Source of the DNA: Mycteria americana | Taxonomy: Eukaryota; Chordata; Aves; Ciconiiformes; Ciconiidae | Assembly: GCF_035582795.1 (NCBI RefSeq) | Contig: NW_027445626.1 | Location: 744,001 to 808,000 of the forward strand | Direction: 5' to 3' | Length of the DNA: 64,000 nt | In this document: positions 49,040-62,050 of the stretch, piece by piece | Numbering within the stretch: position 1 is the stretch's first letter | Layout of the letters: every line of letters begins with the position of its first letter | Program-made: the position numbers and the translations under genes | Notes under the pieces: model-generated | Seen by the model: the letters and a program-made list of their open reading frames with translations, nothing else | The model's database searches: none | Told to the model about the DNA's origin: nothing

Positions 49040-50110
49040 GGCATATAATACTTGCGTTCAGGGATCTGGTCAAAAAACCCATCTCCATTTCTGTTGAGTT
49101 TGCTCACGTCACCCTTGAGTTGATTTCCATCCACCGCTGGTTGTCCTCCTCCACAGAAAGAGAACACAGGGACCATCCCCTCAACACGGGGGGCATCCGC
49201 CATACTCATCCTGCCTGCCAGTCTCTCCAGCGGAGCCTGCATTCCTCCATTGCAGAGCATAGAGGAACACACGAGCTTGCTCACCCCATATGAGCAAGCA
49301 GTCCCACCACATCTCATTTAATCCAAAACCGTCACAATTGTGTGACAAGCCATGGGGCTCCAGCTCCTCCTGCGTGTGATCCACCTCCTCCTGCCTATGT
49401 ACATTTGGACCGCAGCAGCTCAGCTCTGGCACCAGGGTGGAGTGCAGACTTCTAACAGGGAAACCTGAGCAGTGACCCTGACCAGAAGACCATTGTCCAT
49501 TGAGCTGTGCGGCATTGCATGTACAGCCTGGCCTTCACGCCTGTGCTGTGCAGAACAGAGCCCTTGGCCGCAGGACAACTTCAGCAACTCATTGTCTCAC
49601 AGGAGCCTGTTCTCATGAGAACATCATTTCTGTTAGACTGTAGAGATGATGAGAAGAGTTCTTTTTTGGTAAGAAATTCCTACAGCAGCTTGAATGATCC
49701 AAACAGGGGAATGTCTTCTATGGGTGGGGTCCGCATGGCATGCTGCGGGTGGGTCAGAGGCCTGTTCAATGCTACACCACCTGGGGTCCCACCATCTAAA
49801 AGGGACCTGAGATTATCTGCATGATTCTCTCTTTATAGTGTTAGTGCTGATGAACAGCATTTTAAATGATACCTCACAGAGTCTGAGTGCCTTTCTTACT
49901 CCAATTATAATGAACCAGTGGTGAAAAACATTCTCTCAGCACCCTTGGATGCAGCCCCTCCAGTGCCATGGAGTGGTAAGGGTGGACTTTGCTCAAGTAA
50001 CCCCTGGCTTGATCCCCATCCACTGCTGGTTGTTCTCCTCCAGAGTTCTGCCTCAAAGCAGAAAGGCCTGGGAGACCTCGCTGGTGGGAACTGAGGCAAA
50101 GAGGACGTAG
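49040..50110 (-). mobile_element. CR1 LINE fragments, right arm
   Basis: Mirror of 31,030-32,120: an endonuclease-type stretch (49,040-49,430) and an RT-type stretch (49,870-50,100), both broken. Confidence 0.6.
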
Positions 50111-50249
50111 AGTAGCTCACATCTATCTACACCTACTCTTACTAAATGTAGCAGTGGTCTCACAGTATTTCTGAATCTTCTTTAGCTGTTCCTGAGGTAG
50201 CAACAGCTCATCTTAATGCCCTTGAATGCCCTTTTGAGTTTCAACTAAG

Positions 50250-53200
50250 TTTTGATAGGAAGCATGTCTGTGCTTGGATTATGCTGTCCTTGAAGACAAG
50301 ATGCATGCAGGCACACTGTTAAAATCATTGGTCTGTTCCTTGATGGAATCCTCAAGGGAGTGAGTAAAGACCCCAGTGTGGGGTGCTTTGTGTTCAGGCA
50401 ATGCATGCAGCTGTTGTGCCAGAGAAAGGACAGACCTTGCTTCTCTGATAGCATCTGATGACCGATGCCTCTGACTGATGGCAACAGTCCCTGGCACACA
50501 GGCATCAATCACACTCCCTGCAATGCTGTCAGGGGTGTCTGTCACGCACCCGCCCTGAGTGGGAATTGCTTTCCTGCAGGTCCTGTGCTGTCCCTGCCAG
50601 CCCTGGCATCTCAGGGAGCTCTGTGGGCCTGGATTGGAACATTAAAGTGAGTAGATACCCTGAATTCTGTAAGGCAATGTGGGGATGAACATGAGGCAAC
50701 TGCCAATCCAGTGAGTGGAGACCTAGTAAATCCAACAGATGGAGAAGAAGGAAGAGTGAGACTGGGCTCTCATGTGGCATATGACTTCATTCCATCATAT
50801 GGATATAGGCCACCCTGAACATAATGAGTGGGGACAGGTTCAGTTGCCCTTAATTTGGGCATCAGCTGTCATTTCACTTGGCCACAGGAAACTCCCAAGA
50901 GCCTCCAAGAAGATGCCCCCAGATGTTGTCCTGTCTCTACATCTGCCTGCACGTATCTTCAATCTGTCTCTACTACCTGCACATATCTTTGACCACCTCT
51001 GGTCCCTCAAATGTCACCAGACAATTGCATCTGAACAGCTCACTCCTGGCCTCCATCACCATTACTTTCCATGGGAGCTGAGAGAAGGAGCTCACATGCA
51101 GGTGTCTATTGAATGACCACCTGAAGAGAGGCAAGAGGAATCCCACCTCCTGTGGGTTGGTGGTGTGCAGGTCAGGGAGCTGAGTCCCCTTCCAGCCCCA
51201 GGACTACAAGCCAAGGAGAGCATGCCTTGACTGACTCAGCTGAATCCCTTCCCTCAGCAGGGCAAAAAGAGATCCCTGCCTGTGTCTGTCTGGCTGTCCT
51301 GTCTAATGATGGGCCAAGAAAAGTTGATGTTTCGACCCAACTCTGTCTCTGAGCAGAGAAATGCCACTGCTGGAACGAAGTGTCTCTCCCCAGCTGAGAG
51401 AGGGAACATCAGTGATTCCTTCAGCTTGTTCCACAGTAGGTTCCCCTGGAGCCCCAGCCACAAATCAAGGGAGCCCGGAGGGGGCAGAGAAATTGCTACC
51501 TTGGGCTGGTCCTCTGCTGCTGAGCTGGGCTGGGCTCCTGGGACAGAGGGAGCTCATGGCAAGTGGACAGAGCGGCAGAGAGACAGCTCTGCCCAGGAGC
51601 AGCAGCTCTGCAAAGCACAGCAGTGCTGAGGGCACAGCCTGCAGGCACCGAGGGGAGAGGAGCAGGGCAGAGAGAGCTTAAAGGCAGTCTGGGCTGTGAG
51701 GAAAGTTGAGAGCTTGCTGGGGGAGAAATCTTCACAGCCCTCTACATGGTAAGTACCTGCATGACAGGCAATGTATCTGCAGTTTGTGGAAGGATCTCCA
51801 AAAGCTGGCACATCCCACAGTCCGGAGGACTTCCACAGTTCCTCTAGTGTAGAGGAGGACATGCTGCAGAGCAGGGCTTCCCTGCTGCACCATCAGAGGG
51901 ACAGGGCATCACAGCTGCCTTCTCCCAGGGACAGCTGCAGGGCTGTGAATGTGTGTGTGTGCAGCCAAGGTGCCCAGGGTTGTCCTTCAGAGTCCCTGTG
52001 CCCCAGAGGGCTGTGTGCCCAGGCAGGGACTCTGCCGCCTGCCAGAGTCAGCACTCAGCCTGCCCGGGGAGCTCCCCATGGCACTGCAGAAAGAAGCTGT
52101 GGGTGGAAGGAACAACTTCTGGCAGGGCAGGGTCGGTCTGCTGCGTCACTCAGGGCTGCTCACAGCTCCAGATCACCACTAGGAAACTTCCAAGGGGATG
52201 TTTCAAGAGGAAGGTCAAGGCAGAGTTTACTAGAAAGAGATTTCCTGAGTCTGTGTTTTCAGTTTCCTACTTGGAGGGCAGGGAACAGGAGCAGGGGTTG
52301 CGGAGGGAAAGAGAAATAGAAAAGGACCTGTCAAGCTTGGACAAGTCATTGACACTTCTGAGCTGTAAATTTGAGGGGTCAGCAGGTCTGCTAATAGCCT
52401 CCTAAAGTGCCTTCAGGCACTCCTCTGCCTATAGACAGCACCAGCATCACGTTTGCTGGACCCATCAGGGCTGTTCTCACCCGCCCTTTTGAACCTGCAA
52501 ACAGGAACACGTGCCCAGGCAGTGCCCTGCAAACAGGCAGGTTTCTGTAGGGCCAAGGTGAGTGCACAGAGGTTGGGATGGGGTCTGTGAGTGCTGACAG
52601 GGAAAAGACATGGCCCAGGGAATCACTTCCCAGGAGGAAAATCTCCAGGCAGCAGGGTTACGATCAGGGAAGGAGAGGAAACTTAAACCAGATTTGTTGT
52701 AGAAGGAGAATTCAGAAAACTCTGTAACATCCCCTCCATCACAGACCCCTTCCTCTGAGCAAGCCCCCTTGCCTCCTCTCCCACCCAGCAAAGCCTCTGC
52801 CCTCAGGGCTGTGGGGTCCAAGGCATGAACCACCTCCTCTGCAGCCACAGCTCCAGCAGAGCCATGCTGCAGCTCTCCAGCCACATGCCCACTTCCCTCT
52901 GCAGAGCACAGGGGCTGACACCAACTGCCTGGCAATGTTGGTGTCTGGGAGGTGGCGTGCACAGCTGGGTAAGGGTAACGCTGTCCTGAGTGCCCGGCTG
53001 CCTCTCCCCTCGCCTCTCTCAGCCAGACCCTCACTGTATTTTTCCTTGTTTCTCCACTTGTCTGTGTTATTGCTGTTGTTATCCTGTTCTTGCTGTCAGG
53101 CTCTCTGGGGATGGGAGTTTCAGCTGCAGAGTCACACACTGATCTTGTGGGTCCTTTTGTGCAGGTGTGTCCATGGGAACAAGTGTCCCAGCTTTCCTCT

Positions 53201-54170
53201 CATCTGTGAGGCTGTGGGCAATGCAGCCTGTGGGGCTGGGGAATGAGCTGGTTTTCCCTTAGTGACATACCATCATGAAAAATCTTACGGATCTCCTTTT
53301 GGTATCTTCCCCATGCTGTGAGCTGCCCTCAAGAATGCAAATCTGTTCCATAGCATCTTTGTGTAGCATCTGAAAGCCCCATCTATAAGCACAGTGCTGC
53401 TATGACCAAGGAAATGCTGTTGGGTTGGTGAAATGAGCCATGTGTGTCCTTGGCTAGAAGTGGGTTGCTGAGATGTTGAGAAAGGGTGAGACATTTAGCA
53501 GTCTGCAGTGGATCCCTCTGCTCTCAGCAGTGTCTGCTGGCTTTTCACGCAAACAGAGCAGTGTGATCGCCCTCAGTCTCAGAAAGGTGCAAGCCCAAGG
53601 CATCTCGGTCTGAAGGACAGACCAGCTCCCCTCAACTGCTCTAATCCAATGGCAATCCTCTTGCCTTGCAGGATTCCCTCAGTTCTCCCTGAGGGCAACA
53701 GAAATACTAGGACATCCCAGTACAATCCTCAAATCAGATGGGGGGAATAATATAAAAATTTCCCCCAAATTTTTTAAAAAAAACAAACAACACAACAAAT
53801 TTCAGTCTGCTTTCTGCAATCTTCATTCCTTAGCACTGGGATTCAGATGTTGACAAGCCCTTCTGTTATGGGTGGATTCATCTGACAAAGTTGAACACCA
53901 GGACTGGCCGCTGCTTCCACCATTCCCATGAACTCACTGCTGAAGAGCAGGGCTGACACCTCAGCAGCCAGTGGCCAGAGGCCCAGCTCCTCACGCCACA
54001 TTCAACCAGCACCAAACCAGAGCTTCAGCCATGGAGCTGAAGGAAGGTGTCCTAGGAAAGGGAAATGGAGGGGTGAGGTCTGTAGCAAGGGGAGGGCCTT
54101 CAGGAAATGGCTTTGGTTTTGCTCAGAAAAGTCTCCCCTAACTTGTCAATGGCTTTTCCTCTTTGAACGG
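50250..54170. other. OR-unit 5' flank, right arm
   Basis: Mirror of 27,070-30,960. ORFs such as 51,771-52,319 have no domain, and their frame is not kept in the spacer copy. Confidence 0.5.
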
Positions 54171-54176
54171 GTCCCC

Positions 54177-55129
54177 ATGCCTGGAGGCAGCAAACATACA
54201 ATAGCAGCTCTATCACCGAGTTCCTCCTCCTGGCATTCATGGACACACGGGAGCTGCAGCTCTTGCACTTCTGGCTCTTCCTGGGCATCTCCCTGGCTGC
54301 CCTCCTGGGCAATGGACTCATCATCACCGCTGTAGTCTGCAACCACCACCTCCACAGCCCCATGTACTTCTTCCTTCTCAACCTCTCTCTCCTCGACCTG
54401 GCCTCCATTTCCACCACTGTCCCCAAAGCCATGGCCAATTCCCTGTGGGACAGCAAGGCCATCTCCTACCTGGGATGTGCTGCCCAGGTCTTTCTGTTTG
54501 TTTTTTTCATTTCAGCAGAGTTTTCTCTCCTCACCATCATGTCCTATGACCGCTATATGGCCATCTGCAAACCCCTGCACTATGGGACCCTCGTGGGCAG
54601 CAGAGCTTGTGTCCACATGGCAGCAGCTGCCTGGGGCAGTGGTTTCCTCTATGCTGTGCTGCACACTGCCAATACATTTTCAATACCTCTCTGCCAAGGC
54701 AATGTCCTGGACCAGTTCTTCTGTGAAATCCCCCAGATCCTCAAGCTCTCCTGCTCAGATGCTTACCTCCGGGAAGTGTGGGTTATTGTGGTTAGTATAT
54801 TTGTGGATTTTGTGTGTTTTGTTTTCATTGTGCTGTCCTATGTGCAGATCTTCAGGGCAGTGCTGAAGATCCCCTCTGAGCAGGGATGACACAAAGCCTT
54901 TTCCATGTGCCTCCCTCACCTGGCCGTGGTCTCTTTGTTTATTAGCACTGTCATGGTTGCCTACATGAAGCCCCCCTCCATCTCCTACCCATTGCTGGAT
55001 ATGGTGGTGGCAGTTCTGTACTCAGTAGTGCCTCCAGCTGTGAACCCCCTCATCTACAGCATGAGGAACCAGGAGCTTAAAGACACATTGAAGAAGCTGA
55101 TTCAATCAGCTCTTTCTCAGCAGCAATAG
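54177..55129 (+). pseudogene. OR14-like olfactory receptor pseudogene, right arm
   Basis: Same length (953 bases from ancestral ATG) and same one-base loss near the start as the left-arm copy. A downstream ATG at 54,239 (FMDTRELQ) gives an open frame without the N-terminal glycosylation site. A private TGA at 54,887-54,889 replaces the Arg of EQGRHKAF before TM6. TM6, TM7 and the tail then follow in frame to 55,129. Not expected to make a receptor. Confidence 0.88.
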
Positions 55130-55139
55130 CCTTCTCACG

Positions 55140-57600
55140 CCTCTTCAGAAGTGATTTCAAATTCATCTTGGGAACCTCCTGTGCTTTGGCCACTTTATCT
55201 GTGATGACCATGTTTGTCCATGTCTGCATCCACTCCACTTCCCCAGAGGCATGAACCCAGCCTGCCTGACCCAGAGGCCTGTTCACGTGTGTCTGGCACA
55301 ATGGTACAGCTGGCTTCTCGTGTCGCACCTCTGTAATAAAAGGGGATTTCCTCATGGTGGTGTCTGGAGGTTGGGCTCTTCTTCCAAAGCTGAGCTCAGG
55401 CTGAAGAAATTGCCCCCACAATGCCGTGCTGCTTTGCTTGGGTTCTCCCCATGGGATGAGGGGAGGAGGGCATGTGGCAACGTGTTAGAGAATGGGCCTG
55501 GGCTGAGCCTTCACCTGTGGGTGCCCAGTTCCACCCGAGATGGTGAGTGATCAACAGGGATCTGCTTGGGACTCTCACCCCATGGCTTTCAGGCACCACA
55601 GCCCGCTCACTCTGCAGAGCAATACCAACAGCACGGGACCCTGTGGAGGGCACAGGGAGGAGGAAGGAGCGGCAAGTCAGGCCAGCATGGACAAACTTCC
55701 ATGGTGAAAGGCTCTCTGGGGGCAGGGACATGTCTGGAGAAGAGAAAGCAGCAACTCTGTGCTTCTAGGAGGGAATAAATGACAAAGAGAAATCTATTTC
55801 TGAATGCACCAGCTCGGGCAGGCTTCTCTATTGCTTGGGTGGCTGGAGCAGCCTGAGGATGCCCTGGGCCAGGAGCCTTTTCCTGGGAGTGGGGCTGGCA
55901 CAGAGGGGTTTGCTGGCCGTGGACAATAAGGCTGTCTTGGAGACAGGAGCAGACACTGGCCTCCATCTCCTCATGCCATGGCTGGCCCTCAGCCCTGGGA
56001 CTGAGACACCTCTCTGCCTCTCTGGCAGGAGCTACTGTGAGCTGCAGAGGGGCTGGGGCTGTGGGGTTGAGTGTGCAGAGCTTTGCAGTACCCATCAGTG
56101 GGCACTGCCATGGGGTCAGCCCAGAATGGGCTGCTTTTCTGGGCTGGACAGAGATAGATGGGTAGGGGAGGGAAGTGCTGGGGACCACCAGATAGGGACG
56201 GGGCTGGGCTGGAAACTACTTGGGAGAGGAACACACTGAAGTTAGCTGAGCTGCCTGACCATGCAGGGTGAGGACTCACACCAGGGGGTTGCTGGTGCAG
56301 AGTCAGGGCTTGTGGAAGGCAGTGGAGACACAGGAGAGAGGAGGCTGGTCTTTTGTCTTTGGTGGCATGGACAGCTGGGGAAGGTGCCCCAGCGCATTTG
56401 TAACACAGACAAACACCACCACCCCCAGTGACCGGTTGCACCACAGCACTACCCTTCAAATGATATTTCCTTTTTCCTCATGCCCAGGCTCAGACTGCAA
56501 AGCTTTCCCTTTCTCATGCTGTTACCTCTACAAAGGAAATCTTCATCCTCTCTGAAAGCACCCTTCAAGCAGCTGCAGGCCATGACAACATTGTCCTTGG
56601 CCTCTACGTCAGGAGGCCAAAGCAGCCCAGGTCCCTCAGCCTCTGCACACAAGTCATGGGATTCAGCCCCTTCACCCCATCTTGGCAGATGTCCTCTGCA
56701 CCTTCTCCAGGTCCTCCCCACTCCTGCAGAACATGGAGCCCCACCCCAGCACAGATTAGTTCAGATGTGGCCACACCCCTGCTGAGTCAAGGGAGGAGCT
56801 AACTCCCCTTGTCTGGGTGGCCACACTCCTCCTAATTCAGCCCCATATGCAGCTGGCCTGATTCGTGGTCAACATGCTGCACTGGCTTCCTATAGCATCC
56901 CTTGTAGCAACCATGCCTTCTCCTCAGGCTCACTCCTCAGCTGGTCAGCTCCAAGCTTGCCTTGATACATGGGGTTATTCTGCTCCTGATGCAGGACTGG
57001 CCACTTCTCCTTGTAAAACGTGGTGAGGTTTCTGTTGGCCACCCTGTCCTGTGGTGCCTCTAACAAGATGACAGCATGAGGACCTGCAGGACATGACAGA
57101 TAATAAAAGGAGGCCCTAGTCTAACGGACTTGCAGACCAAAGTAAGAATTCGCAATGCAGCCATCCCAGAAACACCAACAGAGGGCACCAGGCAAGCAAA
57201 GCCAGGGCCAGTGGGCAAAGGGAAAACAGAGGTGGGCTTCTTGTGTGGGAGGGTTGGAGGATGAGCAAAGGGGAGGGGGGAAACAGGGAAGAAGGAAGTT
57301 GGAGGTGAAGCAGAGGGTTCAGCCAGGGCTGTTTGTGGGCACCTGTCAAGTAGCCCTCAATCTCAGCAGGGAAATCAGCATGGCTGGGCACACCTCTGAT
57401 GTGTCTTGACAGGAATGCACACAGTGTGGGCAATTCCTGAGCTATAATCTCACTTAGATACCCAAGACACAGCCACATAGCTCACATCACTGGAGAGTGG
57501 CCATGGATGGAAGCAGGCTCTTTAGGAAGAATGGGGCAGGTTGGTGAGGAGGGGAATTTCACTGTATGTGAGTGAGCAGAAGGAAAGCATGGAGCTCTGC
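55140..57600. other. Right-arm flank 3' of OR relic, no gene recognised
   Basis: Mirror of 23,650-26,110. No coding domain. Confidence 0.45.
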
Positions 57601-57619
57601 CTAGTGCCAGGTGATGAGC

Positions 57620-59440
57620 CAGATGAGAGCTGATGGATCACGATTAGTAGGCAGACCAATGTAGATAACATTGTAGTTGGTATCTGCTATGGACCAACCA
57701 TATCAAGAAGAAGCAGCAGATGAGGCCTTCTTCAGACAAGTAGAAGGAGCTTCTCATTGCAGGCCCTGGTCCTCATGGGGGACATTACCCAGTCAGACGT
57801 CTGCCTGAGGGGCAGCACAGCAGGGCACAAGACACTCAGGAGGCTTCTGGAGGGCACCAAGAACCTCCCAACCATTCAGCGAGAGTGTGAGGAAAGAAAA
57901 AGTCCATCTTGATCTCAGTTTGGTAATTCAGTCTGGACATGAAGGGCATCAAGACAGGATTTAACTACGACACCAGCAGCAAAAGAAAGGCTCGGGAATA
58001 TGTGGGCCTGCTGCTAGACGAGGCAGGGGCCCTGGTGACAAACAGCACAGAAAGGGCCAAGAAAGGGCCATGCCTTCTTCCTCTCTGAGTTTACTGGTAA
58101 GACCAACCTGCACGAATGCCAGGCCCCCAAGACCAGAGGCAGGGCAAGGAAGACTTACCCTTGGTGCAGCAGTCTCAGGTTAGGGAACATTTAAAGGAAC
58201 TGCACGTGCATAAGTCCTTGGGACCTGAGGGGATGCACTCGTGAGTGCTGAGGAAGATGGCTGATGTCATTGTAAGGCCACTTGACATCATGTTGGAAAG
58301 GTCGTGGGGATTGGGCGAGGTTCCTGAGGACTGGAAGAAAGCAAATGTAAACCCTATCTTGAAGCAGGGCAGGAAGGAGGATGCAGGGAGCTGTCAGCCT
58401 GTCTCCCATGATACCCCTGTAGACAAGCGGAGCAAGTATGGACTAGAGAAGTGGAAAATGAGATGGATGGAAAAGTGCCTGAATCCCAGAGGACTGTGTC
58501 CAGTGGCACAAAGTCCAGCTGGAGGATAATCACCAGGGGTGTAGCCCAGGGGTTGATGTGGGTCCCGTTCTATTCAGCCTTTCATTGGAGTCCTGGAGGA
58601 TGGGACCAGGGGCATCGTGAGCAGGTTTGTGGATGATACAGAACTGGGAGGAGTGGCTGGTAGAGCGGCTGGTTGCACTGCCACTCAGAAGGACGTGGGC
58701 AGGCTGGAGAAGTGGGCAGAGAGGAAGCTCATCAAGTTCAACAAAGGGAAAGACAAAGTCCTGCCCCTGGGCAGGCATAACGCCATGGACCAGTACTGGG
58801 GGCTGGGGGCTGACTGCCTGGAAAGCAGGTTTCTAGAGAAGGATCAGGGGGTCGTGGTGGCTAACAAGCTGGCCACGAGCCAGCAGTGTGGCTGTGTGGC
58901 AAAGCAGGCCGACAGCCTCCTGGGCTGCGTTCAGGAGAGGTTTGCCAGCAGGTGGAGAGAGGTGATCCTTCCCCTCTAGTCAGCACTGCTGAAGCCACGT
59001 GTGGAGTGCTGTGTCCACTGCTGGGCTGCCCAGTACAAGAGAGACATGGAGTGACTGGAGGGAGTCCAGCAAAGGGCCACAAAGATGATGAAGGCACACA
59101 AGCATCCTTCAGGAGGAGAGGCTGAGAGAGCTGGGCCTGTTTAGCCTGGAGAATGGAAGGCTCATGGGGATCCTGTCCATGTGTATCAATACCTGACGGG
59201 AGGGAATGAAGAAGAAGGAGCCAGGCTTTTCTCCATGGTGCCTAGTGACAGACAATGGGTAGCAAGGGAAGCACAGGAACTTCCATCCAACCCAAGAAAA
59301 CTCTTTTCTGCTGTGAGGGTGGTTGATCACTGGAACAGGTTGTCCAGAGAGGTTGTGGTGTCTCCATACATGGAGATATTCAAAATCCAGCTGGACCCTG
59401 TATTGGGCATCCCGCTCTAGACTAGACTAGGCCATGTTCA
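57620..59440 (+). mobile_element. CR1 LINE copy, right arm
   Basis: Mirror of the left-arm CR1. Endonuclease end near 57,770-57,840, RT from about 58,245 (DVIVRPLDIMLERSWGLGE) through FVDDTELGGVAG (58,620) to the C-terminal part HWNRLSREVVVSP near 59,330-59,410. Frameshifts are present. Confidence 0.85.
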
Positions 59441-59449
59441 GAAATGCCA

Positions 59450-60780
59450 CCAAGAAGAGTCAGAAGGAACCAGTGGAGGTGTCTAGTGCTACGCTCTGCT
59501 CTGAGCAGGGAGAGCTTGTCCGTTAGATCAGGTTGGTGAGTGCTTTCTCCACTTGAGTTTTGAAGATGTCTGGGCCCCAGACCCAGTACTAATCAACTAT
59601 AAAGGTGTGGTTTTTTCCTTAAACCTCATGTGAAATTTCACTTCCTGCTTCTTGTCTGCATTGTGTCTTGTCCTTGTCTTTCCTTCCTGACTGCCAGACA
59701 CATCCTCATGCCTACTGTGAGCAAGGGCAGCCACAACCTTCTCTCCAAGTGTGGCAACACCAAGATCCCCTGTGACTGTACAGCCAGGCATTTTGGCCAG
59801 CTCCGAGCAGAGAGACACCCTGGGGGTCCCTGCCTGGGCTCAGAGGAGGGCATGTGGAGACACCCAGCACCTAACACAGAGGGAATGTGGTGGTGCCTGT
59901 GGGCTGACACTGAGGCAGTGTTTGGGGCAGAAAGGGTGAGCAGAGAAGACCTCCAGCAGCTCCTCTGCATACCTGGTCAGGGAGTAATGCCCTTGGTGGT
60001 GCTCCTGAGAGAGGATGGTGGCATGGGAGGGGAGGTACTAAGAGCTGTGGTGCAGGGCACTGGGGCTCAGAACTAGGTCTGGGGTTCCCAGCAGGCAGTG
60101 CCAGTGGCTACAGCCCCAAGAGACCCCTGGCCATGGAGAGATCATCAGCAAGTCTTGTCCCAGCTGTGGAGAGCTGCTGTGGCTGCAGAGAGGTTCCTGG
60201 GAGTGCTGGGGTCAGTCCTGGCTGCCCTGCACCTCCCAGCCCAGCATGTCTCTTGGGTCTCCACAGCAATCGCACTGACTGGGGTGACAGCCCTGCCTGG
60301 CTGGGGATTGAGGGCAATTTAGGGTTTCCATCAGTGGGGGAGGTTCTTGGAGCATCATGGCTTTTGTTCAGATCCCTGTCCCTGTCCCTGGGCTGGCCCA
60401 CACCTGCATCCCCACATGTGGCCCTAGACCTCTGCTGTGCAACCACCACTTGGGACAGGGTGCATTCAGGGCTGGGGAAACATCCTCCCGGCACAGTTCC
60501 CACAAGCGACCTCAGTGCCTCATTCCCCTGCAGCCACCCAGCTTTGACTGCCCACCCCAGCACCCTACCCCATCACTGCTCATGGGGGACGATGGGGATC
60601 TGGGGGGTCGAAGGGGGGCTCCTGGCAGATGGGCAGGCCCCCCCACCCTCCCCCATTTTCAGTTTCTGAACTGGGGTCCTCCCAAGCGCTTTTGGTTTTG
60701 GGGGGGTCGATTGATTTGGGGTTCTATGACAGCTGGAAGAGGGAGGGGATGTAGGGGCACTAGGAGCTGGGGGGTGATGG
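59450..60780. other. Right-arm unique sequence, no gene recognised
   Basis: Mirror of 20,270-21,780. It lacks the 250 bases present in the left arm and has about 120 bases of its own near 60,610-60,730. Confidence 0.45.
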
Positions 60781-60789
60781 GGGCTATTT

Positions 60790-61765
60790 GGGGCATCGGT
60801 GGGGTAGTGTTGAGTGTCCCTGGGCAGTTGGGCATCAGTTGGTGGTCCTTGGGGGCAGGCCTGGTCTCCCTGTGGGCAATTCTGGGTCCATGGGGGCAGT
60901 TTGGGGTCCCATGGCAGGTGGTTTTGGGGTCAGTGAGGAAGTTAGGGGTCCCTGGTGTAGTTTTGGGGGTTTCTGGGAGTAATTTGTGAGTCCCTGGGGG
61001 CCGTTTGTGGGGTTCTGGTGTAGTTTGGGGGTCCCTGGGATAATCTGGGGGTCTCTAGTTAAATCTATGTGTCCCTGGAGATGTTGGGCATCCCTAGAAA
61101 GTGGTGGGCCCCGGGGGAGTTTTGAGGTCCCTGGGACAGGTGGGGATTCCTGGGGCAGTTGCGGAGTTCATGGGGTAGGTTGAGGGTCCACAGGGATAGT
61201 TTTTGGGGTCCCTGAGGTAATTTGGGGTCCCTGAAAGCAATTCAACTGGTCTTAGGGGTAGTTTGGGGGTCCCTGGGGGCAGTTTTAGGCATCCCTGGGG
61301 TAGTTTTGGGGGTCCCTGGGGATAATTCAAGCAGCTTTAGGGGCAGTTTGGGGGTCCCTTGTGCAGTTTGGAATCAGATGGAGGTCCCTGGGTGCAGTTT
61401 GGGGGTCCTTAGGGCTGTTGGAGGTCCTTGGAAGTAGTTTTAGGGGTCTCTGGGGTAGTTGGGGGTCCCTTGGGGAAGCTGTGGGGACCCAGGGGCAGTT
61501 TGGGATTCCTGGGGGTAATTTTGGGGGTCCTTGGTATAGGTTGAGAGTTCCCTGGGGTAGTCTGGGTATCCCTGGGACAGTTTTGTCATCACTGGGGCAG
61601 TTTGGAGGTGCCTGGGGGCAATTTAGGGCCCCTGAGGCAGTTTTGGGGGCCCCTGGGTGTAATTCAGCTTCCCTGGGGATAATATGGGGGCCTCTGGGGC
61701 AGTTTTGGGGTCCCTGGGGGTAGTCTGGGGGCCCCTGGTGTAATTTTGGGGTAGACTGGGGGCTC
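60790..61765. repeat. G-rich minisatellite (GGGGTCCCTGGGG unit), right arm
   Basis: About 35 units of TTTGGGGGTCCCTGGGG.CAG type. The plus strand has dense runs of four or five G at short spacing. Mirror of 19,380-20,270. Confidence 0.85.
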
Positions 61766-61834
61766 CACAGAGCAACGTGGGGGTCCAAGGGTGTGCTCCC
61801 CCCACCCCCCATGGGATCCCCCCAAAACACTCAC

Positions 61835-61880
61835 CTGGCAGCGCCCCCAATGGGGGGGGTCCCCAAGGACTTCCACCTAC
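61835..61880 (-). other. Exon-like 46 bp island, right arm
   Basis: Mirror of 19,284-19,330. Acceptor CTTTCCTGCAG and donor CCAG|GTGAGTG are both kept, with 46 bases between. Confidence 0.25.
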
Positions 61881-61904
61881 CTGCAGGAAAGGAGCGGGGG
61901 TAAA

Positions 61905-62050
61905 TGGTGGGTATATATAGGGGGTAGCTATCGCGAGGGGTATATATGGAGAGGGGTATATATGGGGGGGTATATATGGGGAGGGGTATATATGGAAACT
62001 GTATATACGGGGATATATTTGGAGATTATAAATGGGGAGGGGTATATATG
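61905..62050. repeat. G/AT-rich array (GGGG-TATATA)
   Basis: GGGGTATATATGGGGAGG-type repeats. Counterpart of 18,530-19,260, cut at 62,050 by the LTR. Confidence 0.75.

Larger units (their letters stand above)
46240..62050 (-). repeat. Right arm of giant inverted repeat
   Basis: Inverted counterpart of 19,240-34,940. The inner end is within CR1. The outer end is cut by a proviral LTR at 62,051, so the original arm may have been longer. It carries an OR relic, a CR1 copy, env and LTR fragments and G-rich minisatellite in mirror order. It has private changes such as the nonsense codon in the OR relic. Confidence 0.88.

Noticed and set aside
51771-52405. 182- and 150-codon ORFs in OR flank, also in left arm
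   Set aside because: Present in both arms only because the arms are copies. Frame is lost in the older spacer copy and no domain is seen.
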